Shown piece by piece: positions 17,456-27,002 of a DNA stretch of 64,000 nucleotides. Made by a program: the position numbers and the translations under genes. Positions within the stretch are counted from its first letter, which is position 1; every line of letters starts with the position of its first letter. The notes under the pieces are model-generated. The model had not been told where the DNA came from, did not search any database, and saw only the letters and a program-made list of their open reading frames with translations. This DNA is from Vicinamibacterales bacterium (GTDB lineage Bacteria > Acidobacteriota > Vicinamibacteria > Vicinamibacterales > 2-12-FULL-66-21): positions 213,273 to 277,272 of the forward strand of contig DASXLB010000004.1 of the NCBI GenBank assembly GCA_036496585.1. Reading direction: 5' to 3'.

Positions 17456-20400
17456 GTGCGAAGGACACGAAGCAGGCGAAGCGCGCGAAGGAACTCGCGG
17501 ACGCCGATCAGCGGCGCGTGATCGCGACGGCGCTCGACCAGACGCTGGTCGTCGAGGCGGCGGCCGGGACCGGCAAGACGACCGAGCTGGTCAACCGGAT
17601 CGTCCGCATTCTCGCGACCGGACGCGCGAGCGTGCGCGGCATCGTCGCGGTGACATTCACGGAGAAGGCGGCCGGCGAGCTCAAGCTGCGGCTTCGCGAG
17701 GCGCTCGACCTCGCGCGAGCCGGCGCCGAGGGGACCGAGCGCGACGCGTTGAACCACGCGCTGCAGTATCTCGAAGAGGCGCAGATCAACACGATTCACG
17801 GATTCTGCGCAGAGCTGCTCCGCGAACGCCCGGTCGAGGCGGCGGTCGATCCGCTCTTCGCCGTGCTCACGGAGTCACAGGCCGAGCGGACTTTCGATCA
17901 GGCGTTCGGAGCCTGGATGCAGAGCGAACTGCAGGAGCCGCGCGAGGGGGTGCGGCGCGCGCTCCGCCGATCGGTGTGGCAGGGCTTCGGGATGATGGCA
18001 CGGGAGGACACCCCCGTCGACAGGCTGCGGCGGGCTGCCTGGGAGCTCGCGCAATGGCGCGATTTCACCGGAGCGTGGACGAGGCCGCCGTTCGACCGCG
18101 ACGGGTCAGTCGAGCGCCTCGCCGATGCGCTGGCCGAGTTCGCGCCGCTGACTGAAGCCCCCTCGTACTCGAAGGATACGCTGTACCTCGACACCGATCC
18201 GGCTCGCCGTCTGGCGGCCGATCTCACGCTGCAACGCGACGCCGGCGACGTGGACCACGACGGCTGGGAGGCGCGGCTGGTCGATCTCTCGCGCGACCGC
18301 ACCTTCGGTCGGGTGCGCCACGGCCGCGGGCCCGGCTACAAGGCGGGCGTTTCCCGGCAGCGCGTCGTCGACGCGTACACCTCGCTCAAGCAGCAGCTCG
18401 ACGAGTTCAGGCTGCGGGCCGACGCCGACCTCGCGGCGCTGCTCCAGCAGGAGCTGCAGGGAGCCATCGCACACTACGAAGAGCTGAAGGCGCAGGCGGG
18501 CGCGCTCGATTTTCTCGATCTGCCGCTGAAGGCGCGGGATCTCGTGCGCGGCAACGCCGGCGTGCGGCGCGGATTCCACGGTCGTTTCACCCACCTCTTC
18601 GTGGACGAGTTCCAGGACACCGATCCGCTCCAGGCCGAGATCCTGCTCCTGCTCGCTTCCGACGATCCCGGCGAGGACGACTGGAGGCGCGTGCGGCCGA
18701 TCCCGGGCCGCCTGTTCATCGTCGGCGATCCGAAGCAATCGATCTACCGTTTCCGGCGAGCCGACGTCGGCATCTACCGGGAGGTCTGCGACCGGCTGAT
18801 CGCCGCCGGCGGCACACCCGTACAACTCACCACGAACTTTCGCAGCGTGCCCGGCATTCAGGCGTGCGTCAACGCGGCATTCGCGCCGGTGATGACCGGC
18901 GATCCGGCGACGCTCCAGGCCAGCTACGTCGCGCTGTCGCCGCACCGGGCCGAGCTGGCCGGACGGCCGTCGGTGATTGCGCTGCCGGTGCCCGAGCCGT
19001 ACGGCCTTCGCAATCTGTCGGCCGTCAAGATCGAGCAGTCGCTGCCGGACGCGGTCGCGGCGTTTCTCGACTGGTCGATCCACGAGAGCGGCTGGGGGGT
19101 CGCAGCTCGCGACGTCTGTATCCTCTTCCGCCGCTTTCTGAGCTTCGGCGAAGACATGACGCAGCCCTACGTTCGCGCGCTCGAGGCCCGCGGCGTGCCG
19201 CACGTGCTGGTCGGCGGCAAGTCGTTTCACGGCCGTGAGGAGATCGAGACGATCCGCGCGGCCCTGTCGGCGATCGAATGGCCGGACGACGAGCTGTCGG
19301 TGTTTGCGACGCTGCGCGGCGCGCTGTTCGCGATCGGCGACGAAGAGCTGCTCGAGTGGCGCGACTCCCTGGGATCGCTGCATCCGTTTCGCGCCGGGCA
19401 TCTCGAGCCCGTCGCGCCGCATCTGCAGCCGATCGCCGGCGCGCTGAGCGTACTGCGGACGCTCCACCGACGGCGGAACTACCGCCCGGTGGCCGAGACG
19501 ATTCACGCGCTGCTCGACGCGACGCGCGCGCACGTCGGCATCGTGCTCCGCGCCGCCGGCGAACAGGCGCTCGCCAATGTCCTGCATGTCTCGGAGCTGG
19601 CGCGCGAATACGAGGCCTCCGGCGGACTGTCGTTCCGCGGGTTCGTCGACCATCTGCGCGCCGCCGCCGACACCGCGCAGGCGCCCGAGGCGCCGATCCT
19701 CGAAGACGCGAGCGACGGCGTCCGGCTGATGACGGTGCACAAGGCGAAAGGACTGGAGTTCCCGGTCGTCGTGCTCGCGGATCCGACGTGCAAGCTGTCA
19801 CGCGCGGAGGCGGGGCGGTGGCTCGATGCGGAGCGCGGCGTCTGCGCCTTGAAGCTCGGCGGATGGTCGCCCGTCGACCTGACTCTGCACGACGCCGAGG
19901 AATCGGCCCGCGACAAGGCCGAATCGGAACGGCTGACCTATGTCGCCGCGACGCGCGCCCGGGACCTCCTGGTCGTGCCGGCGATCGGCGACGGGCCCTA
20001 CGACGGCGGCTGGCTCGATCCGCTGATGCAGGCCATCTATCCTCCCGAGGCGGACCGCCGCCTCCCGAAGCCGGCGCGCGGCGTTCCGATCTTCAGGTCG
20101 AAGGACACCGTGCTGAACCGTCCCGATGACGGGACGGCGACGCCGCGCACGGTCGCACCCGGCACGTTCGTCTTCCCGCCGCCGGCCGATCCTCGAGCCG
20201 CAAACCCCGGGCGGGGGCCCTCGGACCCCGCGCCTCGGCCTGACGCCGCCTACGCGGTGACGTGGTGGGACCCGCACGCGCTGCAGCTTGGCGTCGAGTC
20301 GACGTTCGGGCTCCGGCGTGACGACCTGATCGTCAAGGACGGCGACATGTTCGCGGTCGACGAACGCCTCGCGACCTACGAGTCGTGGCGCGACGAGCGT

Positions 20401-20982
20401 GCCGCGTCGATCGCGCGGGCCTCCCGGCCGGGCGTCGTCGTGACGACGGCGACGGCGTGGGCGGCAGCGGCTTCGGAGCGCGGGCTCGATGCGGCGGTGG
20501 CGGGCGACGGCGTCGCCATCGAGGAGATTCCGGGCATCGAAGGCCGGCCTCGCGGTCCGCTGTTCGGCTCGCACGTGCACGCGGTGCTGGCGACCGTGCC
20601 GCTCGACGCGCCGGACACGCGCGTCGAGCGCGTGGCCGCGACGCACGGCCGCCTGCTCGGGATCACCGCGCCCGATCAAGTCCAGGCGGCGGCGGACGTC
20701 GTTGCCGCCGTCCTCCGGCACGGACTGATCGCGCGCGCCCGAGCGGCGTCGAACGTCCGGCGCGAGACTCCCGTGTCATGGATGCTGCAGGACGGAACGC
20801 TGATCGAGGGGGTCCTCGATCTCGCGTTCGACGAAGGCGACCGTACGATCGTCGTCGACTTCAAGACCGATCACGAGCTGGCGCCCGGTGAAGCGCGGTA
20901 TCGCGCCCAGTTGCAGCAGTATGTGAACGCCGTCGCGCAGGCGACGGGCCGTCAGACGACCGGCGTGCTCTTCAAGATCTGA
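17452..20982 (+). CDS. addA: AddA-like UvrD-family helicase-nuclease subunit
   Basis: This 1176-residue SF1A helicase and nuclease is the partner of AddB. Visible motifs are Walker A AAAGTGKTTE with K42, motif Ia VTFTEKAAGELK, Walker B VDEFQDTD (D385), motif III GDPKQSIYRFRRAD, motif IV TTNFRS, motif V TVHKAKGLEFPVVVL (about 762) and motif VI TYVAATRARDLL. The C-terminal PD-(D/E)XK domain shows GSHVHAVL, then GVLDLAF, then VVDFKTDHE (D1136, K1138). Length is as expected for AddA (about 1100-1250). It starts inside the addB stop codon. It is expected to unwind and degrade DNA ends until a Chi-like sequence, and whether Chi control exists here is unknown. Confidence 0.9.
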   Translation: MSAKDTKQAKRAKELADADQRRVIATALDQTLVVEAAAGTGKTTELVNRIVRILATGRASVRGIVAVTFTEKAAGELKLRLREALDLARAGAEGTERDALNHALQYLEEAQINTIHGFCAELLRERPVEAAVDPLFAVLTESQAERTFDQAFGAWMQSELQEPREGVRRALRRSVWQGFGMMAREDTPVDRLRRAAWELAQWRDFTGAWTRPPFDRDGSVERLADALAEFAPLTEAPSYSKDTLYLDTDPARRLAADLTLQRDAGDVDHDGWEARLVDLSRDRTFGRVRHGRGPGYKAGVSRQRVVDAYTSLKQQLDEFRLRADADLAALLQQELQGAIAHYEELKAQAGALDFLDLPLKARDLVRGNAGVRRGFHGRFTHLFVDEFQDTDPLQAEILLLLASDDPGEDDWRRVRPIPGRLFIVGDPKQSIYRFRRADVGIYREVCDRLIAAGGTPVQLTTNFRSVPGIQACVNAAFAPVMTGDPATLQASYVALSPHRAELAGRPSVIALPVPEPYGLRNLSAVKIEQSLPDAVAAFLDWSIHESGWGVAARDVCILFRRFLSFGEDMTQPYVRALEARGVPHVLVGGKSFHGREEIETIRAALSAIEWPDDELSVFATLRGALFAIGDEELLEWRDSLGSLHPFRAGHLEPVAPHLQPIAGALSVLRTLHRRRNYRPVAETIHALLDATRAHVGIVLRAAGEQALANVLHVSELAREYEASGGLSFRGFVDHLRAAADTAQAPEAPILEDASDGVRLMTVHKAKGLEFPVVVLADPTCKLSRAEAGRWLDAERGVCALKLGGWSPVDLTLHDAEESARDKAESERLTYVAATRARDLLVVPAIGDGPYDGGWLDPLMQAIYPPEADRRLPKPARGVPIFRSKDTVLNRPDDGTATPRTVAPGTFVFPPPADPRAANPGRGPSDPAPRPDAAYAVTWWDPHALQLGVESTFGLRRDDLIVKDGDMFAVDERLATYESWRDERAASIARASRPGVVVTTATAWAAAASERGLDAAVAGDGVAIEEIPGIEGRPRGPLFGSHVHAVLATVPLDAPDTRVERVAATHGRLLGITAPDQVQAAADVVAAVLRHGLIARARAASNVRRETPVSWMLQDGTLIEGVLDLAFDEGDRTIVVDFKTDHELAPGEARYRAQLQQYVNAVAQATGRQTTGVLFKI

Positions 20983-21009
20983 TCGCGCTCGTCCGTCGCG
21001 AGCGGCTCG

Positions 21010-21456
21010 CTACAACGCGACCTTGACGATGGCCTTGACGAGCGGACCGTTCCCGCCGAGCGGCGCGTGCGCGTCGCCGGGGAAGAAGATCGCAAACGTC
21101 CCGCGTGGCACGCGCAGCCACGCCGACGGTACGTCGTCAAAAAAGACGATGTCCTTCTCCGTGTCGAACGCCCCGTCGGCGCCGACACACGTCGCCAGCG
21201 GTGTCCAGCCGATCTCTTCCTCGCCGCGGATCGTGTACTGGATATCGATGTAGCGGCGGTGCGCCTCGAGACGCGCGCCGTCGCGGCCGCGGCCGTCTTT
21301 GCGATTGAGGAGGACGAACATCTGGTCGCCGTCGATGTCGGTGCGCCCGTCGTGGAGCGCCTCGAGGTCCGTATTGGCGAGAAAGCGGAACGCGCGACCG
21401 AAACGGCGGTGCAGGGCCGTGTATCGTTCGGCTGAGCTGATGGTGTCGAGAATCAT
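21010..21456 (-). CDS. YhcH/YjgK/YiaL family cupin-like protein (DUF386)
   Basis: This 148-residue protein has the family's metal-binding text RRYIDIQYTIRGEEEIGW, then a His in FPGDAHAPL. Family members (YhcH, EbgC, TabA) sit beside sugar-acid or sialic-acid catabolism genes and are proposed sugar isomerases or anomerases. Here it is the last gene of an apparent minus-strand operon, 7 bp after the YfcC transporter, which suggests the transported solute could be a sugar acid or a similar compound. Confidence 0.85.
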   Translation of the reverse strand: MILDTISSAERYTALHRRFGRAFRFLANTDLEALHDGRTDIDGDQMFVLLNRKDGRGRDGARLEAHRRYIDIQYTIRGEEEIGWTPLATCVGADGAFDTEKDIVFFDDVPSAWLRVPRGTFAIFFPGDAHAPLGGNGPLVKAIVKVAL

Positions 21457-21463
21457 GGCTCGT

Positions 21464-22804
21464 TTAGACCACTCCGACCAGGACGGCGATCGCGATCGCG
21501 ATCGCCGAGAAGAGCAACAGCAGCAGATAGATCGGTATGGCGAACGACAGCCAGTCGGAGAACTTCACGCGCGACGCGGCGACCACTCCGACGATGGCGC
21601 CGTTGGTCGGGGTGACGAACTCGGTCAACCCGGCGCCGTACTGAAACGCCAGGACCGTCACCTGGCGTGACAAGCCAATCACGTCCGACACCGGCACGAG
21701 CAGCGGCATCGTCAGCACCGCCTGTCCGCTGACGCTCGGGACGGGGAAGTGCAGCAGCGCCTGGACGCCCAGCATCGCCACCGCACAGACCACGACCGGC
21801 AGGTGCTGCAGCGGCGCCACCAGCGCCGACACGATCGTGTCGACGATGCGCCCCTGGTCGAGCGCCATGAAGATGGCGCGCGCGAAGCCGATCAGCATGG
21901 CCGCCATCGCCATCGCGCCGAAGCCGTTGACGAACGCCTGCGACGTCCCGCCGACGCCGAGGCCGCCGATCAGGCCGGCGGCGAGCCCCATCGCGAAGAA
22001 CAACGCGCCCATCTGATCGAAGTCCCACCCGAGGCGGAGCACGCCATAGATGAAGACCACGAAGGTGACGATGACGATGGCGAGCACGGCCGTCAGGCGC
22101 CGCGGAAGTGACGAGTCGCCCGCCTCTGCCGCTTCCGGCGCGCGTCGCGTGCGCAGCGCGTGACGCCATGTCCAGCCGATCCAGATCGCGAGCGCCAGCC
22201 CCATGACGACGGTCCGGTAGACCCAGGCCGAGAGCAGCGGCAGTCCCGCGACCTTCTGGGCGATCTGCACCTGAAAGGGATTGATCGGGCTGAACGCCGC
22301 GCCGATGGCGGCGGCGCCGATGCTGATCGCCACCCCGGTGATGGCATCGAAGCCGAGACGACGCGTGACCAGCATCAGCACCGGGACCAGCGCGATGATC
22401 TCCTCGGCCATGTTCTCGAGCGCGCCGGCGGCCGCGAAGGCCAGCGAGACGATCGGGATCACCAGCGTGCCGCGATCGCCGGCGGCGAGCACCAGCGATC
22501 CGACCGCCTGGCGCAGGGCCCCGGTCTCCTCGACGACGGTGAAGGCGCCGCCGACCAGGAACACGAAGAAGATGACGGACGCGGCGTCGGTGAGGCCGTG
22601 CGGAATCGCGAGCAGCGTGTCGAAAGGTCCGAGCGGGCGGGCGTCGACGTGGTGGAAGGAGCTGGCGACGACGATTTTACGCCCGGTGGCGGGATCGTCC
22701 CGGCGGTCGTACTGACCGGCCGGAACGATCCACGTCAGGATGGCAGCGGCGAGGACGCAGGCCGTCAGCAGCGCGAGGGGATGGGGCAGCTGCGGACGGC
22801 GCAC
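21464..22804 (-). CDS. YfcC-family membrane transporter
   Basis: This 446-residue polytopic membrane protein has about 11-12 hydrophobic segments and the family N-terminus PHPLALLTACVLAAAILTWI followed by VPAGQYDR. Conserved internal text includes GALENMAEEIIALVPVL, AFSPINPFQVQIAQK and a C-terminal GLTEFVTPTNG. YfcC proteins belong to the ion-transporter/DcuC-like superfamily and are predicted C4-dicarboxylate or basic amino-acid exchangers. The substrate cannot be told from sequence. It lies 7 bp after the LamG-like gene and 7 bp before the YhcH gene, so these are almost certainly co-transcribed. Confidence 0.85.
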   Translation of the reverse strand: MRRPQLPHPLALLTACVLAAAILTWIVPAGQYDRRDDPATGRKIVVASSFHHVDARPLGPFDTLLAIPHGLTDAASVIFFVFLVGGAFTVVEETGALRQAVGSLVLAAGDRGTLVIPIVSLAFAAAGALENMAEEIIALVPVLMLVTRRLGFDAITGVAISIGAAAIGAAFSPINPFQVQIAQKVAGLPLLSAWVYRTVVMGLALAIWIGWTWRHALRTRRAPEAAEAGDSSLPRRLTAVLAIVIVTFVVFIYGVLRLGWDFDQMGALFFAMGLAAGLIGGLGVGGTSQAFVNGFGAMAMAAMLIGFARAIFMALDQGRIVDTIVSALVAPLQHLPVVVCAVAMLGVQALLHFPVPSVSGQAVLTMPLLVPVSDVIGLSRQVTVLAFQYGAGLTEFVTPTNGAIVGVVAASRVKFSDWLSFAIPIYLLLLLFSAIAIAIAVLVGVV

Positions 22805-22811
22805 CGCCGGT

Positions 22812-23537
22812 TTACTTGCTGACCTTGAAGTCCTTCACGTCGACGTCGACGTTGTGGGCGACGCGGACCCCGGCGAAACCGTCGATCGACTTCAGCTTGC
22901 CGTCACCGACCAGATCCGCCTTCTTCAGAGAGGCGACGCTCGTGCCGTTGACGCTGCAGTCGACGGTGTCTCCCTTGACGCTCATCGAGACCGTCTGCGT
23001 CACGGGTTCTCCCTTGCCGGCGGCCTTGTGAGCGGCTTCGTTGGCCGCCGGGCGGCGGCCGGTGCCTGGCGCGAACGACGTCGGGAAGGCGCGCATGATC
23101 ACGTTGCCGTTGCCGTAGACCGCGCAGTAGAGCGCCGAGGCGTTGGCGCCGTCGAGATCGTTGCCGCCGATGAACACGCCGTACGGATGCGGATGATCGT
23201 TCGACGACATGTACTTCGGCTCGGTGAAGGTCGCCGACACGGTGAAGTCGCCGCTCGTCTTGTTGGCGGTGTTCCAGTAGAGCATCGCCGGACCGGTGTG
23301 GATCTCGAGATCGGAGCCCTTCGCGTCAAGGCTCGAATCGTTCATCGCGCCGGTGCCCGGGTCGGGTCGCCCCTGCCAGCCGGACCCGCGGATCCCGCCG
23401 TTCGGCACCTTGTGCGCGACGTCCTGCATGTTCATGCCGCCCATGCGCCCGCCGCCCGCCGGGGGCTGCTGCGCCGACAGCTGGGTCATCGTCAGGGCAC
23501 CGGCGAACGCGATCGCGGTGACTGTAGCTACACGCAT
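22812..23537 (-). CDS. exported LamG/DUF1080-like concanavalin-fold protein
   Basis: This 241-residue exported protein starts at ATG 23537 with a strong AGGAGGAGAT ribosome site. The frame extends upstream without a usable start. The signal peptide is MRVATVTAIAFAGALTMTQL. The mature part alternates strands as in LamG/DUF1080 jelly rolls, for example GDFTVSATFTEPKYM and PYGVFIGGNDLDGANASALY, ending NVDVDVKDFKV. A carbohydrate-binding or 3-keto-disaccharide-hydrolase-like role is possible, but no active-site motif is seen. It is in an operon with CPBP (35 bp upstream) and YfcC (7 bp downstream). Confidence 0.7.
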   Translation of the reverse strand: MRVATVTAIAFAGALTMTQLSAQQPPAGGGRMGGMNMQDVAHKVPNGGIRGSGWQGRPDPGTGAMNDSSLDAKGSDLEIHTGPAMLYWNTANKTSGDFTVSATFTEPKYMSSNDHPHPYGVFIGGNDLDGANASALYCAVYGNGNVIMRAFPTSFAPGTGRRPAANEAAHKAAGKGEPVTQTVSMSVKGDTVDCSVNGTSVASLKKADLVGDGKLKSIDGFAGVRVAHNVDVDVKDFKVSK

Positions 23538-23572
23538 GGAACATCTCCTCCTGAAGCAGAACGAATAGCACA

Positions 23573-26500
23573 CTATATAGCAGGTTCCGCGGCCACCGCG
23601 CGGCGCAGCGCACGGAACCAGCCCGCCGCGAGTGCGGTGACGAACAGCGCACCGAGCAGGGCGCCGGCCATCGCGCCGGGGTATGGCTCTTCCATGGCGC
23701 GCGCGAACAGACGGACCGACCACATCACGCCAAGCGTCACCGCCGCCATGGTGAGATCGAAGCGCAGCAGCGTGACGTACGCGAGGAGCAGCGACGCTGC
23801 CGTGATCGCGCCGCCGACGGCCCAGCCTGCCAGGTGTGAGCCGGGTGGCGCGCCCGCCGCGAGGAACCCGAGCATCAGCACCGCCACGCTCCCCGCCACT
23901 CGCCGCCGCGTCCACGACGCGGTCCAGCCGCTGATCGCCGCGAGGGTTGCGGTCACCACGACGAGCTGCGTCATGTAGCTCGTCACTGGGCCCAGCGCGG
24001 CGGCGAGCGCCGGCACGAAGGTGCCGAGCGGGGCCACATCGGGAAAGCGCGCCCACGGCGCCGACCGTGCGGCGCCGGCGATCGCGGCCGCTCCAGCGCC
24101 GGTGAGTCCGGCGGCGATCCCGAGCCGCCACGCCACCGCGTCCGGCTCATGCGCCAATCCTTTGAGACGACCGGGCAGCGCGCCCATCGCCAGCCCGACC
24201 ATCGCGGCGAGCATCGCGACGCCGACCAGGCCCACCGCAACCACGCCGACGAGCTGCAGCTCGAGCGGCGCCGCGGTCGTCAGGCTGGCGACGACGGACG
24301 GCCAGCTGTTGAACAGGACCATCGCCGACGCGGCGAGGACGATGGCGGTGGCCGCCACGCACAGCGTCACCGCGTAGCGCCGGCGGCTCCACAGGATCAT
24401 GCCGGTGATCGCGGCGCCAAGCAGCAACCCGGCTGAGAGCACGGCGATGGCGATCTGGATCACGGTGTTGCGCGTGGTGGCGGCGCGCTGTTGGCGCGTC
24501 CATTCCTCGGGGACGTGGATGAATCGGCCGATCGACGTCACCTCGTCTCCCGAGATGCCCACTTCTATCCACGGCTCGCCCTGCGGAAGCGGCGCGATCG
24601 TCGTGTCGGCGAACGTGAACGTCCAGTCGGTGCGCGCTTTCTGCTTCTCGGGCTGCGCCGACACGTCTTTCAATTGCCCGCGCGTCAGCCCGTAGCGCTC
24701 CACGATGGCTGCCAGCGCCAGTTGCCGCGCCGTCCCTTCGTCGCGCGAGACGCCGGCGCGGCCTTCCGGCACCGTGTGCTGGACGCTGCGCACGTGTCCG
24801 TCGGCGGCGACCATGACGTGCCACTCTTCCGCGCGATCCGCGATGTCTCCTTCGAAAGTGGCGATCCGGACGCGCCAGCGCGGCCTGGGCAGGTAGACGC
24901 CGAGCAGTTCGATCCAGCGGCGTTCGCCCGCCGTCTCGTAGACGAACTGCTGCGGTCCGCCGCTGCCATCCTCCGGCTGCGCCAGCACGCGCCATTTCGG
25001 CGACAGCGTGAGTCCGCGGCGCTGCAGTTCGCCGCGCGCGATCGATTCGGCCTGCCGGCGGCCGGTCGCGATCGGGCCGTACGGGTTGGCGGTTCCGCGC
25101 AGATACGTCACCGTCAGCGCCACGAGAGCGGCGACGCCGAGCGCCATCCAGACGCGCTGCGCCGCGACCGACAGACGCTGAGCCGGTATCACCACGATGT
25201 CGGCCGGCGTCGGCGCGGCGGGCGGAGGCTGCCACGCCGCGTTATCGTCGGCCGGAGAGAGTTCGGTCCACCGTCCCGCCTGCCGCCGTCGCCAGAACAC
25301 CACCCAGAGCGGTACCAGCGTCATGCCGACGAGCATCACCTGCTGCACCCAGATGCCGGGCGCCTTCACCATGAAGATGGGCAGCGCAAACCAGACAACG
25401 TCGAACGTGAAGTGGAGGATGATGCCGGGCACCAGCCCGTAGTAGAGATAGAGCAGGCCGAAGCCGATCGAGGGGATGATCAGTTCGACCGGCCTCGCGT
25501 AGGCGGGTTGGTTCGGATACGGGGCGTGCCCCGCGCCGAAGACGATCGCTTCGACGACGAGGCCCGCCACGATGAAGGGCCTTCGCATGCCGAATCGATC
25601 GCCGATGAGCGCGGCGCCGGCGAGCGGTACGGCGCGGAAGAGCGATTCCTCCCAGAAGCCGGCCTGGAGGGAATTGGCGATCGCCGACAGCCAGGGCGCG
25701 TAGGTGGCGAGCACATCCGGATGCACGAGTGCCTCGGCCGGGCTCCACCAGTGGAAGACGCGGGTCATGACGAGGTACAGCACCACGTCATACGCGAAGA
25801 AAAGCGAGACCAGCAGGTAGCCGCCGACGGTGCGGCCGAGGATCTGGACGGACGCGCCCTGCTGACGTCCCCACACGTGCCAGAGCTGCGGATGGTGACC
25901 GAAGGCGCGGCGCGACAGCGTCTCGGCCGCCATGAACGAGAGAGCGAAGAAGACGGAGAAGCCGACGAAGCTCGCCACCACCAGCGCAGTCTGCTGCGCC
26001 AGAAACGTCGCGCGCGGGATGGCCGTGTCGTAGGTCATCCAGGCCAGCGGCAGCTCGTTGATCGTCGCCAGCGCCTGCAGCGCGCTGACGACGGTGCCCC
26101 AGATGGCGGCGGTGCGCCACAGCACCCAACGGCGGCGCATCATGAAGAAGAGCCCCACCCCGATCCCGCCGAGCACGTAGAGCACCACCATGCCGACGAC
26201 CGAACCGACCCCGATCAGCTCGTTCGCCGAGCGCATGCTCGCGTAGCGTCGGGTGAAGGCTTCGGGAATCTTGACGAAGTAGTCGACGCCGGTCAGCCGG
26301 TCGCCGGCGACGGTGAGGCGCACCCGGATCCGGCCCTCGTTGAAGGTGACATCGGATCGTTCGTAGGTGAACGTGTGATCGACGCGCCCGGACTGGCGCC
26401 GGTCCGCGCCCTGCTCGACGAGCGTGAATCTGTCGAGCGGCACGTGCCAGCGCGAGGCCGCCCCGCTCTCGGCGACGCGCTGCGCCGCCGCGGCGCCGAG

Positions 26501-26917
26501 CGCCGGCCCCGGCGCGTCTTCCTTCAGCGTCTCGGTGAAACCGTACGGCTGTCCGTCCGGGGTGAATCTGATCGTCGTCTCGTTCGTCTCGCCGGCCGTG
26601 AAATGGCGGACCCGCCACGTGTAGGCGGCGTAGACGCGGTCGCGCAGCATGCGTGTGAAGGCGCTGGTACCGCCGCCCTCCAGCTCCACGAACGTCTGCG
26701 CCTCGTCGTCGCCGGCAAACGAGGCCGCCTGGGTGAAGCGTGGTGGACCGAGGCCGTCGCGCGCCGCGATCGCCCGCGCCTCGGCGAGCGCGTGCGCGCG
26801 ATCCATGGTGATGTCGAGCGCGACGATCGCGAAGGCGTCGGGGAAGTAGTGGGCGCCGACGGCGACGGCCGCCGCCGAGGCGAGGGCGAGCGCGATCCAG
26901 AAGCGCGGACGTCTCAT
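23573..26917 (-). CDS. giant CPBP (CAAX) intramembrane metalloprotease with duplicated extracytoplasmic domain
   Basis: This 1114-residue membrane protein uses ATG 26917, where the signal-anchor (RRPRFWIALALASAAAVAV) begins. Order: anchor, a soluble domain (about 35-225), several membrane segments, and the CPBP core with motif 1 FWEESLFRAVP (E423, E424, R428), motif 2 FGAGHAPYP and motif 3 GIILHFTFDVVW. A second soluble domain (about 620-800) follows, then about 7 more membrane helices. The two soluble domains share endings, IPEAFTRRYASM and VPEEWTRQQRA. CPBP enzymes cleave prenylated or membrane peptides, and in bacteria they also serve in bacteriocin immunity or signalling. Typical family members are only 200-350 residues, so the flanking architecture is unusual. 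The substrate is unknown. It is the first gene of the operon that runs to the YhcH gene. Confidence 0.85.
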   Translation of the reverse strand: MRRPRFWIALALASAAAVAVGAHYFPDAFAIVALDITMDRAHALAEARAIAARDGLGPPRFTQAASFAGDDEAQTFVELEGGGTSAFTRMLRDRVYAAYTWRVRHFTAGETNETTIRFTPDGQPYGFTETLKEDAPGPALGAAAAQRVAESGAASRWHVPLDRFTLVEQGADRRQSGRVDHTFTYERSDVTFNEGRIRVRLTVAGDRLTGVDYFVKIPEAFTRRYASMRSANELIGVGSVVGMVVLYVLGGIGVGLFFMMRRRWVLWRTAAIWGTVVSALQALATINELPLAWMTYDTAIPRATFLAQQTALVVASFVGFSVFFALSFMAAETLSRRAFGHHPQLWHVWGRQQGASVQILGRTVGGYLLVSLFFAYDVVLYLVMTRVFHWWSPAEALVHPDVLATYAPWLSAIANSLQAGFWEESLFRAVPLAGAALIGDRFGMRRPFIVAGLVVEAIVFGAGHAPYPNQPAYARPVELIIPSIGFGLLYLYYGLVPGIILHFTFDVVWFALPIFMVKAPGIWVQQVMLVGMTLVPLWVVFWRRRQAGRWTELSPADDNAAWQPPPAAPTPADIVVIPAQRLSVAAQRVWMALGVAALVALTVTYLRGTANPYGPIATGRRQAESIARGELQRRGLTLSPKWRVLAQPEDGSGGPQQFVYETAGERRWIELLGVYLPRPRWRVRIATFEGDIADRAEEWHVMVAADGHVRSVQHTVPEGRAGVSRDEGTARQLALAAIVERYGLTRGQLKDVSAQPEKQKARTDWTFTFADTTIAPLPQGEPWIEVGISGDEVTSIGRFIHVPEEWTRQQRAATTRNTVIQIAIAVLSAGLLLGAAITGMILWSRRRYAVTLCVAATAIVLAASAMVLFNSWPSVVASLTTAAPLELQLVGVVAVGLVGVAMLAAMVGLAMGALPGRLKGLAHEPDAVAWRLGIAAGLTGAGAAAIAGAARSAPWARFPDVAPLGTFVPALAAALGPVTSYMTQLVVVTATLAAISGWTASWTRRRVAGSVAVLMLGFLAAGAPPGSHLAGWAVGGAITAASLLLAYVTLLRFDLTMAAVTLGVMWSVRLFARAMEEPYPGAMAGALLGALFVTALAAGWFRALRRAVAAEPAI

Positions 26918-27002
26918 CGCGCGGACGACACTACCACGGGCGCGAGGACGCACCGCGTGCGGCGCCCGCCGTCGCCGTCATCGGCGAGCGCAGCCAGACG
27001 CG

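Noticed and set aside
17452-20982. Defence-system reading of the AddAB, WYL, SNF2, CPBP and dynamin genes
   Set aside because: These families occur in defence islands, but here they are spread over 55 kb among housekeeping genes with no integrase, toxin or phage gene. AddAB and SNF2-SWIM are also common chromosomal genes.
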